A stretch of 64,000 nt of DNA from Planctomycetes bacterium UBA1662 (GTDB lineage Bacteria; Planctomycetota; UBA8108): the NCBI GenBank assembly GCA_002320775.1, contig DCKY01000187.1:1-64000 (forward strand). The letters are read 5' to 3'. Shown one piece after another: positions 44,462 through 53,772 of this stretch. The notes below the pieces were generated by a model. It worked only from the letters and a program-made list of their open reading frames with translations. It searched no databases and was not told where the DNA came from. Numbering within the stretch: position 1 is the first letter of the stretch; each line of letters begins with the position of its first letter. Made by a program: the position numbers and the translations under genes.

Positions 44462-45847
44462 ATGCAGCTAGTGCGCCGCATAAAAGACGTCCTGTTTTCC
44501 GGTCCTCCCGAAGAGCTCACCGGTCCCAAGGGTGTCTTGGTCAAGGTTGGACGGGTGGTCTACCTCCTGGTGGGGAAATTTCGCAGGGATTTCTGTCTCG
44601 AGCGGGCGGCCAGCCTGACCTTCTATTCCATCATCTCGCTCATACCCATGACGGTGCTGTTTTTCAGCTTCGCCACCAAGTTCATGGGGGAGCGGGAGCG
44701 TATCAAGGAATGGTTTATTCTCAAGATACCGAAGCTGCTGGCGCCGGGGCAGGAAGAAAAAGTGAGCGCCTGGCTCAAGGAAGACATCGGCAGCGATGCC
44801 TTCCAATTGCCGGAGGACGCCAGCTGGCTGATGGATTTCACCGCTGTCTGCGGACTGGTCATCATTTCGCTGGGAATATTCATCGCGGCCGAGAGGGTCT
44901 TCAACCACATCTGGCAGGTGGACAAGCGCAGGAACTATCTACAGCGGCTATTGGTTTTCTGGGTGATCCTGACGACGAGCCCTCTGCTTTTTGGAGCATC
45001 CCTCTGGGCTGAGGATATGTTGCCCACCGGCAGCCTGAAGTCTTTTTTCCAGGATTCACCATACTTCGCGGCCTTTCTGGCCTTTCTCGCCTTTACCCTG
45101 CTGTACATCTTTATGCCGGCAACGAAAGTTCGGTTCCGCAGCGCCGTGGTCGGAGGGATCGTGGCCGCGATCCTCTGGCAGCTGGCCAAGTACGGCTTTC
45201 TCTACTACCTCGACCAGATTAATAACGTCACGAGGTTTTATAATAAGATCGCCGCCCTGCCGCTCTTTCTCATCTGGCTCTACGTTACCTGGATGGTGGT
45301 TCTCTGCGGCGCGCAGCTCAGCTTTGTTCATCAGAATCTTGCCGCCTTATCGCGAGCCAGGCGGACTCGTTTGGCTAGCGGAAAACGATCCCTCGCGCAG
45401 CTAGGCCTGCAGCTTCTCTACAGGGTCGGGGCCGCCTTCAGCTCCGGCGGCAAGGTCCCATCTCTGGAGGCGGTGGCTACTGACCTCGGCCTCGAGGACA
45501 GCGAAGGTCTCGCAGAGGCCGCGTCTGTCCTGCTTCAGCAGAATGTATTATTAGGGGATGGATCGGGCGACGGCGGCTATGCCCTGGCGCGGGATCCGTC
45601 CCATATACGGCTCAAGCAGGTCATGGCGGGATTGCGAAAAGCTGAGTTTCCCGGAGAGAAGAACACGGTCGAATCGTCGGCTGGGAGTGATCGTGACCGG
45701 CCAGGCATCAACCGGCTTATCGCCTCGGCAAACGTTTCCTGGGAGGACACCTTCGAGTCTTTTACTCTGGCTGATATGCTGCCTTTAGAAGGGAAAAAGG
45801 CAGGATCGCAAATCATTTCTGTAGAACAAGATAGAGAGTCCGACTGA
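44462..45847 (+). CDS. YihY/UPF0761 family membrane protein (formerly 'ribonuclease BN' family)
   Basis: This is a 461-residue inner-membrane protein of the YihY family. The ATG at 44462, with GGAG eight bases upstream, is preferred over 44372. The N-terminal RAASLTFYSIISLIPMTVLFF is the typical first membrane segment, with LASLTFY-type consensus. Five more segments follow, with family pieces FNHIWQV, TKVRFRSAVVGGIVAAILWQ and FNKIA-like RFYNKIAALP. The C-terminal 120 residues are soluble and may form a winged helix (GKVPSLEAVATDLGL). The old ribonuclease BN assignment of the family is not supported; function unknown. It probably precedes the large regulator in a separate transcript. Confidence 0.85.
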   Translation: MQLVRRIKDVLFSGPPEELTGPKGVLVKVGRVVYLLVGKFRRDFCLERAASLTFYSIISLIPMTVLFFSFATKFMGERERIKEWFILKIPKLLAPGQEEKVSAWLKEDIGSDAFQLPEDASWLMDFTAVCGLVIISLGIFIAAERVFNHIWQVDKRRNYLQRLLVFWVILTTSPLLFGASLWAEDMLPTGSLKSFFQDSPYFAAFLAFLAFTLLYIFMPATKVRFRSAVVGGIVAAILWQLAKYGFLYYLDQINNVTRFYNKIAALPLFLIWLYVTWMVVLCGAQLSFVHQNLAALSRARRTRLASGKRSLAQLGLQLLYRVGAAFSSGGKVPSLEAVATDLGLEDSEGLAEAASVLLQQNVLLGDGSGDGGYALARDPSHIRLKQVMAGLRKAEFPGEKNTVESSAGSDRDRPGINRLIASANVSWEDTFESFTLADMLPLEGKKAGSQIISVEQDRESD

Positions 45848-45853
45848 TTAATT

Positions 45854-45883
45854 TTGACATGATACTCAATGCCCAATTACTAT
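45854..45883 (+). promoter_or_regulatory. Sigma70-like promoter TTGACA-18-TACTAT
   Basis: TTGACA (45854-45859) and TACTAT (45878-45883) are 18 bases apart, just after the YihY-type stop. A start near 45890 would place the TTG at 45885 outside the message, which supports the GTG start at 45918 for the following gene. Confidence 0.5.
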
Positions 45884-45917
45884 CTTGGTTTCAGAAAAGA
45901 ATCAGGAAGACAAACAA

Positions 45918-48900
45918 GTGATAAAGTCAGGAACCGGGCACGAAGCAACAGGCCCATTTCCATTTCCTTCTAGTTTCCAGTTTCGCGAAGCTGAAAAGGC
46001 CACGCTCGAAGCTTTTTTCGAGAAGGTGTTTTTCGCTCAGTGCTTTACTGACGAGAAGCTCAAGGCCATCGATCGCATGCGCTGGAGGCCTGGGAAGGCC
46101 GAGTCGACTGAAGAGGTTGAGGCCGTCGAAAAGAGTTCGGAGGCCGCTCCGGACGCATCTTCCGAGGATGTTTCGTCTGTTGAGAAGCGGCCGGTTGTGG
46201 CCACTCCTTATGTCATGCTCTGCCGCGGGGCGGATGGCATAGGGAAGACGCGAATCTTTCGCCACCTGCGCGAGCGTGCCCAGGAAAAAGAAGTTTCGGT
46301 TTACGAAACACACAATTACGAGGTCGAGGGGATCCCGCTCAAGCCCTTCCTCCATACGATTCGACGGATCATGCGCGACCTTGACGACAAGTCGGGTCTC
46401 GGCCAGGCGAATCAACGAGTCGGCTCGTCGCTGATCAACCGCTACCGCCATGCGCTCGAAAGTCTGATTCCCGAAGCTTTCGGCGATGTCGGGGCTTCCG
46501 CCGAGAATAGCTTGCTCAATTCAGAGAATTGGGAGGACGAGAAGGTTCGGATTTTTGATGGCATCACCCAATTCCTCCTCGAGGTTTCGGTCCACAAGCC
46601 CCTGCTGATCCTGGTTCACGACCTGCATTGGGCTGACAGAGCGACGGTCGAGCTGCTCAGGTATATCGGGCGCAATCTTCAGCTGAGAAACGAGGCCCTG
46701 TCGGCGGAGCATTCTTCGGCGGAAGGAGTCGATGCGGAGCAGGTAACCGAAGATTGGGAGAGACTCTCGGTTCACACAGATCTTGCCGCTGCCGAGACAG
46801 GCCAACTGGAAAAAGCCGAAGCAGTTGCGGGCGACGAAGAGAGCCCCCCTGAGACCTGGCCTTCCCGGTTGATGCTGCTTGCGAACTATCGCTCAGTTGA
46901 TGAAGACTCAGGCGGAGAGAGCGACCGCGCCATCGAAAGCCTCGGGCGGGAGGACTTCAGCTTTCACGGTGAGCTTCGGCCTCTGCATCGGCAGGAGGCG
47001 CGGTATTTTCTCGAGAAGTCAATCGAGGGAGTCCAGGTGGGAGGTGAGGGGCTGGAGATCACAGCCGACGCGGCGGATGCGGTGTTTGAATTATCCGAAG
47101 GGTTTCCGAGCTTTCAGCAGGAGCTGTTCCGGGGAGTTTTCCTGGGCAAGTCGAACCTCGCCTGCTGGAGCAGTGAGAGCTTCAGGGAATACGTTGACAG
47201 CGCTACCGGCGCGGGCGGTCTCGAATTATTAGAAGATGCTCCCGCGCGTCATCGTATCCTGGTGCGCCGCCTTGAAGATTATTTCTCTTCGGGCGAACAA
47301 GGGCGTTTGTCCAATGAGGCCCGGGTTCTGCAGGTCCTGGCCCTGGCCCGTCGGCCCGTGAGGAGTGACCTGGTGGGTCATGTCCTTGCATTGCAGGAGA
47401 CCGCCTCCGGTGACGCCGAAGAGATGGCCGCGGCGACCGGCAAGCTCGGCCGCTTTTCAAACGCCGAGGGAACCGAGAAGGTCGAGGCGATCCTGAGAAC
47501 TCTCGAGCAGCGTGGAATCACAGCCCTCGCGAGCCCGGGAAAGTATTATTTCAGGCTTTGGGATTACACCCAGGTCGTGGAGGCGACGATTGAGCCCGAG
47601 GTCAGGACGCTCATTCATCAACGAATTGGTGAGGAATACAGGAGGCGTCTCGGCGAGGGAAACGGTGAGACCATCTCTACAGGCGAGGAGGTCTACGAGG
47701 TCTATCATCATCTCAGCCGGGGCAAGGAGTCATCCTCGGCGATGGAATTCGGTCTCGCGGCTGGGAATCGCTTTGAGCGGACCTTCGCGCTTCAGAAGGC
47801 GAGAGACCTCTATACCGAGATGGTCTCCCTTCTCACGGCGGAGGAAGAGCTGCCGGAGCGCCTGACGGTTCTCGGGCACCTGGCCAGGGTCCAGGCCACC
47901 CTTCGTGAACACGATGGCGCTCTTGAATCGCTCACGAGAATCAACCAGGAGGAGGCGGGCAGCCTGGAGCCTGCCGTCCGGATTAATCTCTACCTTCTGG
48001 AGGCCCAGGTGGTTGCCGCCGCTGATCCAGGCAGGGCGCTCAAGGTCCTGGCCAGGGCGCAGAAGATCGTAACCGAGGAGCAGAGTATCGAGTCGATCAG
48101 GGTCCAGCTTGAGGTGACCCGCTGCAGGATGCTGCGGCAGGACTGGAAGCGGACCATCAATTACGGGCTCAAGGGCGCGGAGCAGGCGCAGAAGATTCCT
48201 GGCTGCGTCGAGCTGGGTATGTTCTATCGTTATGTCGCCCTCGCCTTTTACCGCAAGGGTGATTACGCCCACTCCCTCGATAATTTCCAGAGGGGTCTCG
48301 CTGTTGCTGAAGATCTCCAGAATTACTCCCTCACGGTGAACATCCTGGATGACCTGGGAAGGGTTTATCTCGAGAGGGGAAATCACTTCCGTGCCGCGCG
48401 GTACCTCTACAAGGCCCTCGAGATGCGTCAGCGGCAGCAGGATGTCGCCGGTCTCTGCAAATCGTATGACCAATTGGGGCTGGTCTACCGCCGTGATGGT
48501 GACTACCACAAGACGATCGACAATCTCAGCCGCAGCCTGAACCTCAAGCTTCGAACGGGTGATTTCGAGGGACTCAACCCGACGCTGGGAACCCTGGGGG
48601 ATCTTTGTTTCCGCCTGGGAAATTACCAGGTTGCTATCGATTATTTCAGCAAAGAGGTTGAGAACAGCAAGAAGGTCAAGGAGATCGAGGCCGATGAGAC
48701 CGGGGGCCTCGCGGATGCCTTCGTGCGGATGGGACGTGTCTACTTTGAGATCGGCGATCTGAAGCAGGCGGATAAATTCTGCAAGCAGGTCCTGATCCTC
48801 GCCTCCGAGTTTCAGCTGAAATCGTACGAGGCCGATGCGCTGATGCTGGATGGAAACATCAAGGCTTACCAGCTCGACTGGAATCTCGCGGAGAAGAGCC

Positions 48901-50624
48901 TCAAGCAGGCGGCTGATTTCTATGGGAAGCTCGGTCATAGAATTCGCCAGGCCTGCGCTCTGCTTGACCTGGCCGAGGCGAAACTCGCCCGTGAATATTA
49001 CGCCGAGGCTCTCAAGCTCGCCTCCAGGGCCCAGGTGATAGCCGAGGATGTAAGGGCTCTCGATGTTCAGGTGCGAGTCCTGACGGTTAAGGGGAACGTT
49101 CACAGGCACCTCAAGGGTGGAAATCCCGAGAAGGTTCGCGAGCAGCTCGGCAAGGCGATCGAGCTGAGTCAGAGGCTGAGCGATATCAGGGTTCTCTTCG
49201 ACCTTTACTACGCGCTGGCAAAGGTCCATCACACAGACCGTGAGTTTTCCGAGGCCGCAACCTATTACGGTAAGGCGGATGCGATCATTAAGCGGATCAC
49301 TGAGCAGATGCCCGAGGAGCTGCGCTCCAGGTTCTCCGATGATCCCCGGCGCAAGATCTTCGTGGAGGATTTTCTCCGCTTTCAGAAGGAATCTGAGGCG
49401 AAGGGGCCGACCCTCGAGGGCCGTGACCGGACGGCATCCCACGGAGATCTCAGGGAGCGTCCGGTGGGCTCCGATGATTACAAGGGCTTGCTGGAAAGCG
49501 TACTCTCGATCAATAGCAGGATGAACCAGCTGGACTTCCACCAGGCCTGTCTTGACGAGGCCCTGGAGCTGACCGGGGCCGAGCGCGGCCTCATCATGGT
49601 GGTTAATGAGCGTCAATACGCGACCGTAGCTTCAGAAGGCTTTGGAGATGACTTTGCCGCACATCCAGAGGCCTCCTCGGCGAGCCAGCTTGCCGAAGAG
49701 ACCATTCGCCGCGGCCGCGGGTCTTACAGCAGCGGCGGTGAAGAGGAAGGTCACGGCAAGATGAGGCCCCTCAAGGTCCTGCGGGACCGCTCCGTTCTCG
49801 TGATCCCCCTGAAGACGGAGGACAGGGTCCTTGGCAGCATCTATCTCGACCGGCTGAACTCTCTGGGTTCTTTTACTCCCAGGCACCAGGTGCTGCTGGA
49901 GGCCTACGCTCTCCAGGTCGCTGTCGTTCTTCAGAACCGCCGCCAGCTTGATGTGGCGATCCGTGAGCCGGTCACGGGGTTTTATACGCCCAGCTACTTC
50001 CTTGACCGTCTCCGCGATGAATACAGGCTCTTCAATCTGCATGACAAGTCCTTCTGCCTGGCGGGCTTCTATCTTCCCGTGCTTGAAGATTCCGTGGGGG
50101 AGACCCAGAGCGGTCTCGGGGACAAGCTGGCAAAAGAGATTGCCTCGGTCGCCAGCGGAGCGATCGTTTGCTGGGGTAACCCGGTTCTCTACCTGCTCTT
50201 TCGGGATACAGACCTGGGTATCGCGGAGCAATACACCATCAGGGTACAGGAGAGACTGCAGGACCTGCTCGGCGAGGATGTTCCCTACGAGGCGCTACCG
50301 GTCGAGCGCCGCTACCAGCTGGGTTCGGATATTTATTTTGATCTGCGCCGCAAGCTGCTTCCCGAAGAGTGCGATCACAAGACGCTCACGGATCTTCGCC
50401 AGATCCTCGCCAAGGATGTAAAGCTCAAGGAGGCCAAGAAAATCCTGGAGCGCCAGATTATCGAGAGCACCCTGCGTAAGACCAACGGCAACATCACCCA
50501 TGCCGCGCGGGAGCTGGGAATCCATCGTCCCCAGCTCTCCAACTATCTGAAGAAATACGGACTGAACAAAGAGCGCTTCGAGAGCTCGATTGACACCTCA
50601 CGCATCTCCCCGATAGAGAACTGA
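45918..50624 (+). CDS. Large ATPase-TPR-GAF-Fis-type HTH regulator (STAND-like)
   Basis: This is a 1568-residue soluble protein. The GTG start has AGGAAG eight bases upstream. The N-terminal AAA/STAND-type ATPase has Walker A GADGIGKT (104-111) and a Walker B-like ILVHDLHWAD near 230. A winged-helix or arm region (about 320-600) is followed by many TPR-like repeats (about 630-1130, for example YSLTVNILDDLGRVYLERG). A GAF-type domain lies at 1190-1340 (GAERGLIMVVNERQYATVAS). The C-terminus carries a Fis-type HTH (TLRKTNGNITHAARELGIHR, about 1515-1540). This fits a large transcription regulator of the MalT/adenylate-cyclase-ATPase kind. Nothing identifies its ligand or target. Confidence 0.82.
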   Translation: MIKSGTGHEATGPFPFPSSFQFREAEKATLEAFFEKVFFAQCFTDEKLKAIDRMRWRPGKAESTEEVEAVEKSSEAAPDASSEDVSSVEKRPVVATPYVMLCRGADGIGKTRIFRHLRERAQEKEVSVYETHNYEVEGIPLKPFLHTIRRIMRDLDDKSGLGQANQRVGSSLINRYRHALESLIPEAFGDVGASAENSLLNSENWEDEKVRIFDGITQFLLEVSVHKPLLILVHDLHWADRATVELLRYIGRNLQLRNEALSAEHSSAEGVDAEQVTEDWERLSVHTDLAAAETGQLEKAEAVAGDEESPPETWPSRLMLLANYRSVDEDSGGESDRAIESLGREDFSFHGELRPLHRQEARYFLEKSIEGVQVGGEGLEITADAADAVFELSEGFPSFQQELFRGVFLGKSNLACWSSESFREYVDSATGAGGLELLEDAPARHRILVRRLEDYFSSGEQGRLSNEARVLQVLALARRPVRSDLVGHVLALQETASGDAEEMAAATGKLGRFSNAEGTEKVEAILRTLEQRGITALASPGKYYFRLWDYTQVVEATIEPEVRTLIHQRIGEEYRRRLGEGNGETISTGEEVYEVYHHLSRGKESSSAMEFGLAAGNRFERTFALQKARDLYTEMVSLLTAEEELPERLTVLGHLARVQATLREHDGALESLTRINQEEAGSLEPAVRINLYLLEAQVVAAADPGRALKVLARAQKIVTEEQSIESIRVQLEVTRCRMLRQDWKRTINYGLKGAEQAQKIPGCVELGMFYRYVALAFYRKGDYAHSLDNFQRGLAVAEDLQNYSLTVNILDDLGRVYLERGNHFRAARYLYKALEMRQRQQDVAGLCKSYDQLGLVYRRDGDYHKTIDNLSRSLNLKLRTGDFEGLNPTLGTLGDLCFRLGNYQVAIDYFSKEVENSKKVKEIEADETGGLADAFVRMGRVYFEIGDLKQADKFCKQVLILASEFQLKSYEADALMLDGNIKAYQLDWNLAEKSLKQAADFYGKLGHRIRQACALLDLAEAKLAREYYAEALKLASRAQVIAEDVRALDVQVRVLTVKGNVHRHLKGGNPEKVREQLGKAIELSQRLSDIRVLFDLYYALAKVHHTDREFSEAATYYGKADAIIKRITEQMPEELRSRFSDDPRRKIFVEDFLRFQKESEAKGPTLEGRDRTASHGDLRERPVGSDDYKGLLESVLSINSRMNQLDFHQACLDEALELTGAERGLIMVVNERQYATVASEGFGDDFAAHPEASSASQLAEETIRRGRGSYSSGGEEEGHGKMRPLKVLRDRSVLVIPLKTEDRVLGSIYLDRLNSLGSFTPRHQVLLEAYALQVAVVLQNRRQLDVAIREPVTGFYTPSYFLDRLRDEYRLFNLHDKSFCLAGFYLPVLEDSVGETQSGLGDKLAKEIASVASGAIVCWGNPVLYLLFRDTDLGIAEQYTIRVQERLQDLLGEDVPYEALPVERRYQLGSDIYFDLRRKLLPEECDHKTLTDLRQILAKDVKLKEAKKILERQIIESTLRKTNGNITHAARELGIHRPQLSNYLKKYGLNKERFESSIDTSRISPIEN

Positions 50625-50635
50625 GAGAGAGACTT

Positions 50636-51463
50636 TCAGTCTTCCCCCGGGTTCTGCCTGGGAAATAGGGTGCGGAGCTCTTCCTCACCGGGCTGGCTGC
50701 CGAATTCGGAGAGCTCAAAGGCTTCGGCGAAGGTGACCTCCGCTCCGTGCGCGCTTCCATAGGTCTCGATCAGCCGCTGGCGGCAGGATTCGGCCGGTCG
50801 CTCGAGGAACTCACTCCAGGTGTTCTGCAGCCATAGAAGACGCTCATCGGCCCTGGTGGGGACGTTGTCTGTTCCAGGCCTCATATTGTAGGCAAGCCAT
50901 TCGTAGAATTGAGATTCGTGACAGTCGAGCGCGCGCCATTTACGTTTGGCTACCGAGTCAATATCTACTGTCACGTCAGCGCGGAAGGGCGCGGGCCGGG
51001 TAAATTCATCGAAGAGGTAGGCGATCACCGGGTTGCTTTCAAGATGGGGAACCTCGGGGCAGACGAGGGGAACGGTTACCATATACGCGGCATCCTGCAC
51101 CAGGGTTGAGGTGTAGCGGTGGTCTGGGTGGTAGTCGTTTGGCCTGTGGGTGAGGATCAGGTCGGGGGCGAACTTCCGCACCCTGCGGATGAGGTCCAGG
51201 CGGTTCTCTAGGCTCGGAACCAGGCAGCCGTCATCATGATCCAGGATTTCGTAGCTCACCTTGAGCACGTCCGCCGCTCGCTCGGCCTCTTCGCGTCGGC
51301 GCTTCTCAAGCTTGTCCGGAGGCTCCCGGTGGTGTCCGGCGTTGCCATTGGTCATTGAGATGAAGGAGACCTGGTCACCGCGGTCGCTCCAGAGCGCTGC
51401 GCAGCCTCCGGCATAGATGTCGCAATCATCCGGGTGGGCGCCGATAACGAGGATCTTTTTCAT
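50636..51463 (-). CDS. PIG-L family deacetylase (LmbE-like)
   Basis: This is a 275-residue zinc-dependent N-deacetylase-like protein. Motif AHPDDCD (His9, Asp11, Asp12) and the second motif HPDHRYTS provide the metal ligands. Members remove acetyl groups from N-acetylglucosamine in mycothiol, bacillithiol or glycolipid pathways. The sequence does not show which one. It is convergent with the large regulator, with only 11 bases between stops. It is divergent from the GGCT-like gene, whose longest reading frame overlaps its start by 30 bases. Confidence 0.88.
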   Translation of the reverse strand: MKKILVIGAHPDDCDIYAGGCAALWSDRGDQVSFISMTNGNAGHHREPPDKLEKRRREEAERAADVLKVSYEILDHDDGCLVPSLENRLDLIRRVRKFAPDLILTHRPNDYHPDHRYTSTLVQDAAYMVTVPLVCPEVPHLESNPVIAYLFDEFTRPAPFRADVTVDIDSVAKRKWRALDCHESQFYEWLAYNMRPGTDNVPTRADERLLWLQNTWSEFLERPAESCRQRLIETYGSAHGAEVTFAEAFELSEFGSQPGEEELRTLFPRQNPGED

Positions 51464-51499
51464 GATGGTCTGGATGCCGTGGTAAAAGCCTTTAAGAAT

Positions 51500-52252
51500 A
51501 TGACAGCCATGATACCAGTAGACCGGTTTGAGCCGGCACCCCTTTACCAGCCGAGCGTCTATCCCGGATTGAGCCCGGCGGAATCATTTCTCCACCTTGG
51601 TGACACGATCGAGCTCCTGGGGAAAGACCTGGACCCTGGCGGGCTGGAGCAGGAGCTCTCCGCGCGCGGGCACAGGGCGCTTGGCGAGCGCCAGGCGGTT
51701 CTCTGCAGCGGCTCGAACGCATGCCCGGCCCAGGTCCGGGCGAAGCTGGCCGATCTCCCCGGGGATCTGTGTGTCCCCTTTCTCCTTGTCGAGCTGGAAG
51801 GGGCGGCGCCTGTTTTCGCGGCCCACGCCTCGAGCTACGGTGTCATCCCGGCAACGCTCGATGATGTGGGGGTTTCATCCCGCTGCCATCTCGCCTATTT
51901 CACCGAGCCGCAGCTCACCCGGGTGAATGCCAGCGAGGGAGGACGGTACGAGCTCTGCCGCATCGAGGGCCTTCGGCTTGGCTGGAACGGTCTCGAGCTT
52001 GAAGGCTCGCCCCTGGCGTATCTTGCGAAGAGCGGGGTGCTCTGTCTAGATGGAGCGCCCGCTCAGCTCGCGCATTACGACCAGCGGTCCCTGCTGGAGA
52101 GCCTGTTCAAGGAGCTTGGGTCCGACAGCCCCGTGGGCGAGCTGGAGGATTTTTTCTCTTCTCCTGGAGGGCTCTACAAGAACCTGGGGGACGAGATCCT
52201 CCGGGCGGGTCTCTGGCGTCCGCATCGGCTGGTCCAGACCCCCAGCCGCTGA
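51500..52252 (+). CDS. Hypothetical protein, possible gamma-glutamylcyclotransferase-like fold
   Basis: This is a 250-residue protein; the frame is open from 51434, but the ATGs at 51500 and 51509 are better placed outside the divergent PIG-L gene. The N-terminal third contains AVLCSGSNACPAQVRAKL, reminiscent of the YGSN site of gamma-glutamylcyclotransferase-like proteins. A later part reads AAHASSYGVIPATLDDVG. The catalytic Glu of that family cannot be placed with certainty. I therefore call the fold tentatively and the function unknown. It ends 10 bases before the convergent EboE gene. Confidence 0.55.
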   Translation: MTAMIPVDRFEPAPLYQPSVYPGLSPAESFLHLGDTIELLGKDLDPGGLEQELSARGHRALGERQAVLCSGSNACPAQVRAKLADLPGDLCVPFLLVELEGAAPVFAAHASSYGVIPATLDDVGVSSRCHLAYFTEPQLTRVNASEGGRYELCRIEGLRLGWNGLELEGSPLAYLAKSGVLCLDGAPAQLAHYDQRSLLESLFKELGSDSPVGELEDFFSSPGGLYKNLGDEILRAGLWRPHRLVQTPSR

Positions 52253-52262
52253 CAGGAAAAGC

Positions 52263-53492
52263 TCAGCTGGCTCCCAGCTTCTCAAGACAGCCCAGCAGCC
52301 AGCGGTATTCCCGCGAGATGCCGTTGATCAGCTTTTCTCTTCGCTTTTTCCCGCCGGCGAGAATGGGCCAGGTGTAGGTTTCGAAGACGAGATGGGAGCA
52401 GGTGCGTTTTTTGATCACCTCCCGCAGTGCCAGCTCGGTATCATCGCGGGTCGTGTACAGGCGCCGGTACCGTTTGAGATAGAGCGGTACGTGGAAATGG
52501 GAGCGCAGCTCGGCAACGTCAGGGTGTGTTCCCCTGATGAGCCGCCTCGGCAACTGGCCGAGATCGGTGCCTCTCCACATGGCCTGCCCGGATTTGTCGG
52601 CGCCGCAGAACTGGTGGAAGTATTTTGGTTCGTCCATTCCCCGGAGGTCCTTGAAGGCTTCCGGTGAGCGGTAGGGGTTTTTGAGAGCGACCGCGTTGGT
52701 TACGTGGACCTTGCCAAGCTCAAGGCCCGCCTTCTGCAACTGGCGGAGGTTCGAGACCTGGTCTTCGAATAGAACCGAGAGATGGCAGGTGTCGATATTG
52801 ACGGTAAAGACTCTCCTGAGATCGGCCTCGATTCGGCTCTTCTTTCCTCTCTTCTTCCAGCGCCGCAGAGCGAGCGGGCAGAGGTATTCTTCGAAGAAGG
52901 AGATGACATCTGCGGCCGTTTCGAACGTTGTCTCCGGCTCCGGCTCAACGGCCAGCACCATGGACCTGCCGGTCGCAGCTTCGATATCGAGGAAGGCCTC
53001 CAGGGTGCTGAGGTAGTTGGCGGCAAGCTTTCTGAAGACGGCCGGTGTGTGGCCGTGCCCCCGGAAACATCCCCCGAGAGTGCTGATCGACACCTTGATT
53101 CCCTTCGGAGCGATCTCGTCAACGATGCGGCCGATCTTCGATGTCCAGCTGGCCCGCTGCGGGCTTCCCCAGGATGGCTGGTAGACGGTCTCCTTGACTC
53201 TTCGCGCATGAAAATCGCTGAGGGGATAGGCGTTTACCGAGAAGAGAACAAGGCCGGATTCCTCCAGGTAATCTCGAAATTCCAGCCGCGCCTTCCGGCT
53301 CGCGAGATCCTTTGCCGAACCGATTCCCAACCGCAGCTCAAGGCCGCAGGGTTCGGATCCGAAGACGCGCTTGCGAATTGGGATGGTGTATTCTTCCAGA
53401 GAGCGGTAGACCGCCTTCATGTCTTCGCCCGGATGGACATTTGTGCTGTAGCCGAGCTGGAGCGGGAGTTTTTTCTTACGGGTATTGGTCAT
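52263..53492 (-). CDS. eboE: EboE-like sugar isomerase-type protein
   Basis: This is a 409-residue TIM-barrel protein matching EboE of the ebo metabolite-traffic cluster. The N-terminal LGYSTNVHPGEDM, then CGLELRLGI, FSVNAYPLSDFHARRVKETVY in pieces (NAYPLSDFH, RVKETVYQP), and TLGGCFRGHG followed by VLAVEPEPET, match that family. EboE is related to xylose isomerase-like proteins. EboA-F export or modify a lipid- or isoprenoid-derived metabolite in other bacteria. No eboA, eboB, eboC (UbiA-type), eboD or eboF lies in this window. It is divergent from the rmlB gene with a 280-base gap. Confidence 0.8.
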   Translation of the reverse strand: MTNTRKKKLPLQLGYSTNVHPGEDMKAVYRSLEEYTIPIRKRVFGSEPCGLELRLGIGSAKDLASRKARLEFRDYLEESGLVLFSVNAYPLSDFHARRVKETVYQPSWGSPQRASWTSKIGRIVDEIAPKGIKVSISTLGGCFRGHGHTPAVFRKLAANYLSTLEAFLDIEAATGRSMVLAVEPEPETTFETAADVISFFEEYLCPLALRRWKKRGKKSRIEADLRRVFTVNIDTCHLSVLFEDQVSNLRQLQKAGLELGKVHVTNAVALKNPYRSPEAFKDLRGMDEPKYFHQFCGADKSGQAMWRGTDLGQLPRRLIRGTHPDVAELRSHFHVPLYLKRYRRLYTTRDDTELALREVIKKRTCSHLVFETYTWPILAGGKKRREKLINGISREYRWLLGCLEKLGAS

Positions 53493-53772
53493 GGTGTGAG
53501 GAGAAGCATCCGGCTTCTCGTCCTATCGGTCATCGCATCATAATTTGCGGGTTCCCTGATTTTACCTAGAAGCGATTCTGGCGCAAGCGGGGCGCTTTAT
53601 TTCCTGCCGGGGCTTTTCGAATAGTTTCTGGAAACCGGCCGTCAAACAAGAAGTCGCCTATCCAGCGGTTTTCGGGGGATAGAAGGGATTGCGAATATTC
53701 TCCAATTACTCAATCAGATGCCGGATTGGGTCGATAATGTGAGAGTGAGCCATATTTTCCGGAGCAGCTCGT

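Noticed and set aside
44182..44544. 120-codon minus-strand open frame over the terminator
   Set aside because: It crosses the terminator and the start of the YihY-type gene, and has no domain or ribosome site.
47730..49616. A 628-codon open frame antisense to the large regulator
   Set aside because: It lies entirely within the TPR part of a well-supported gene. It is an effect of G+C-rich codon use, with no domain of its own.
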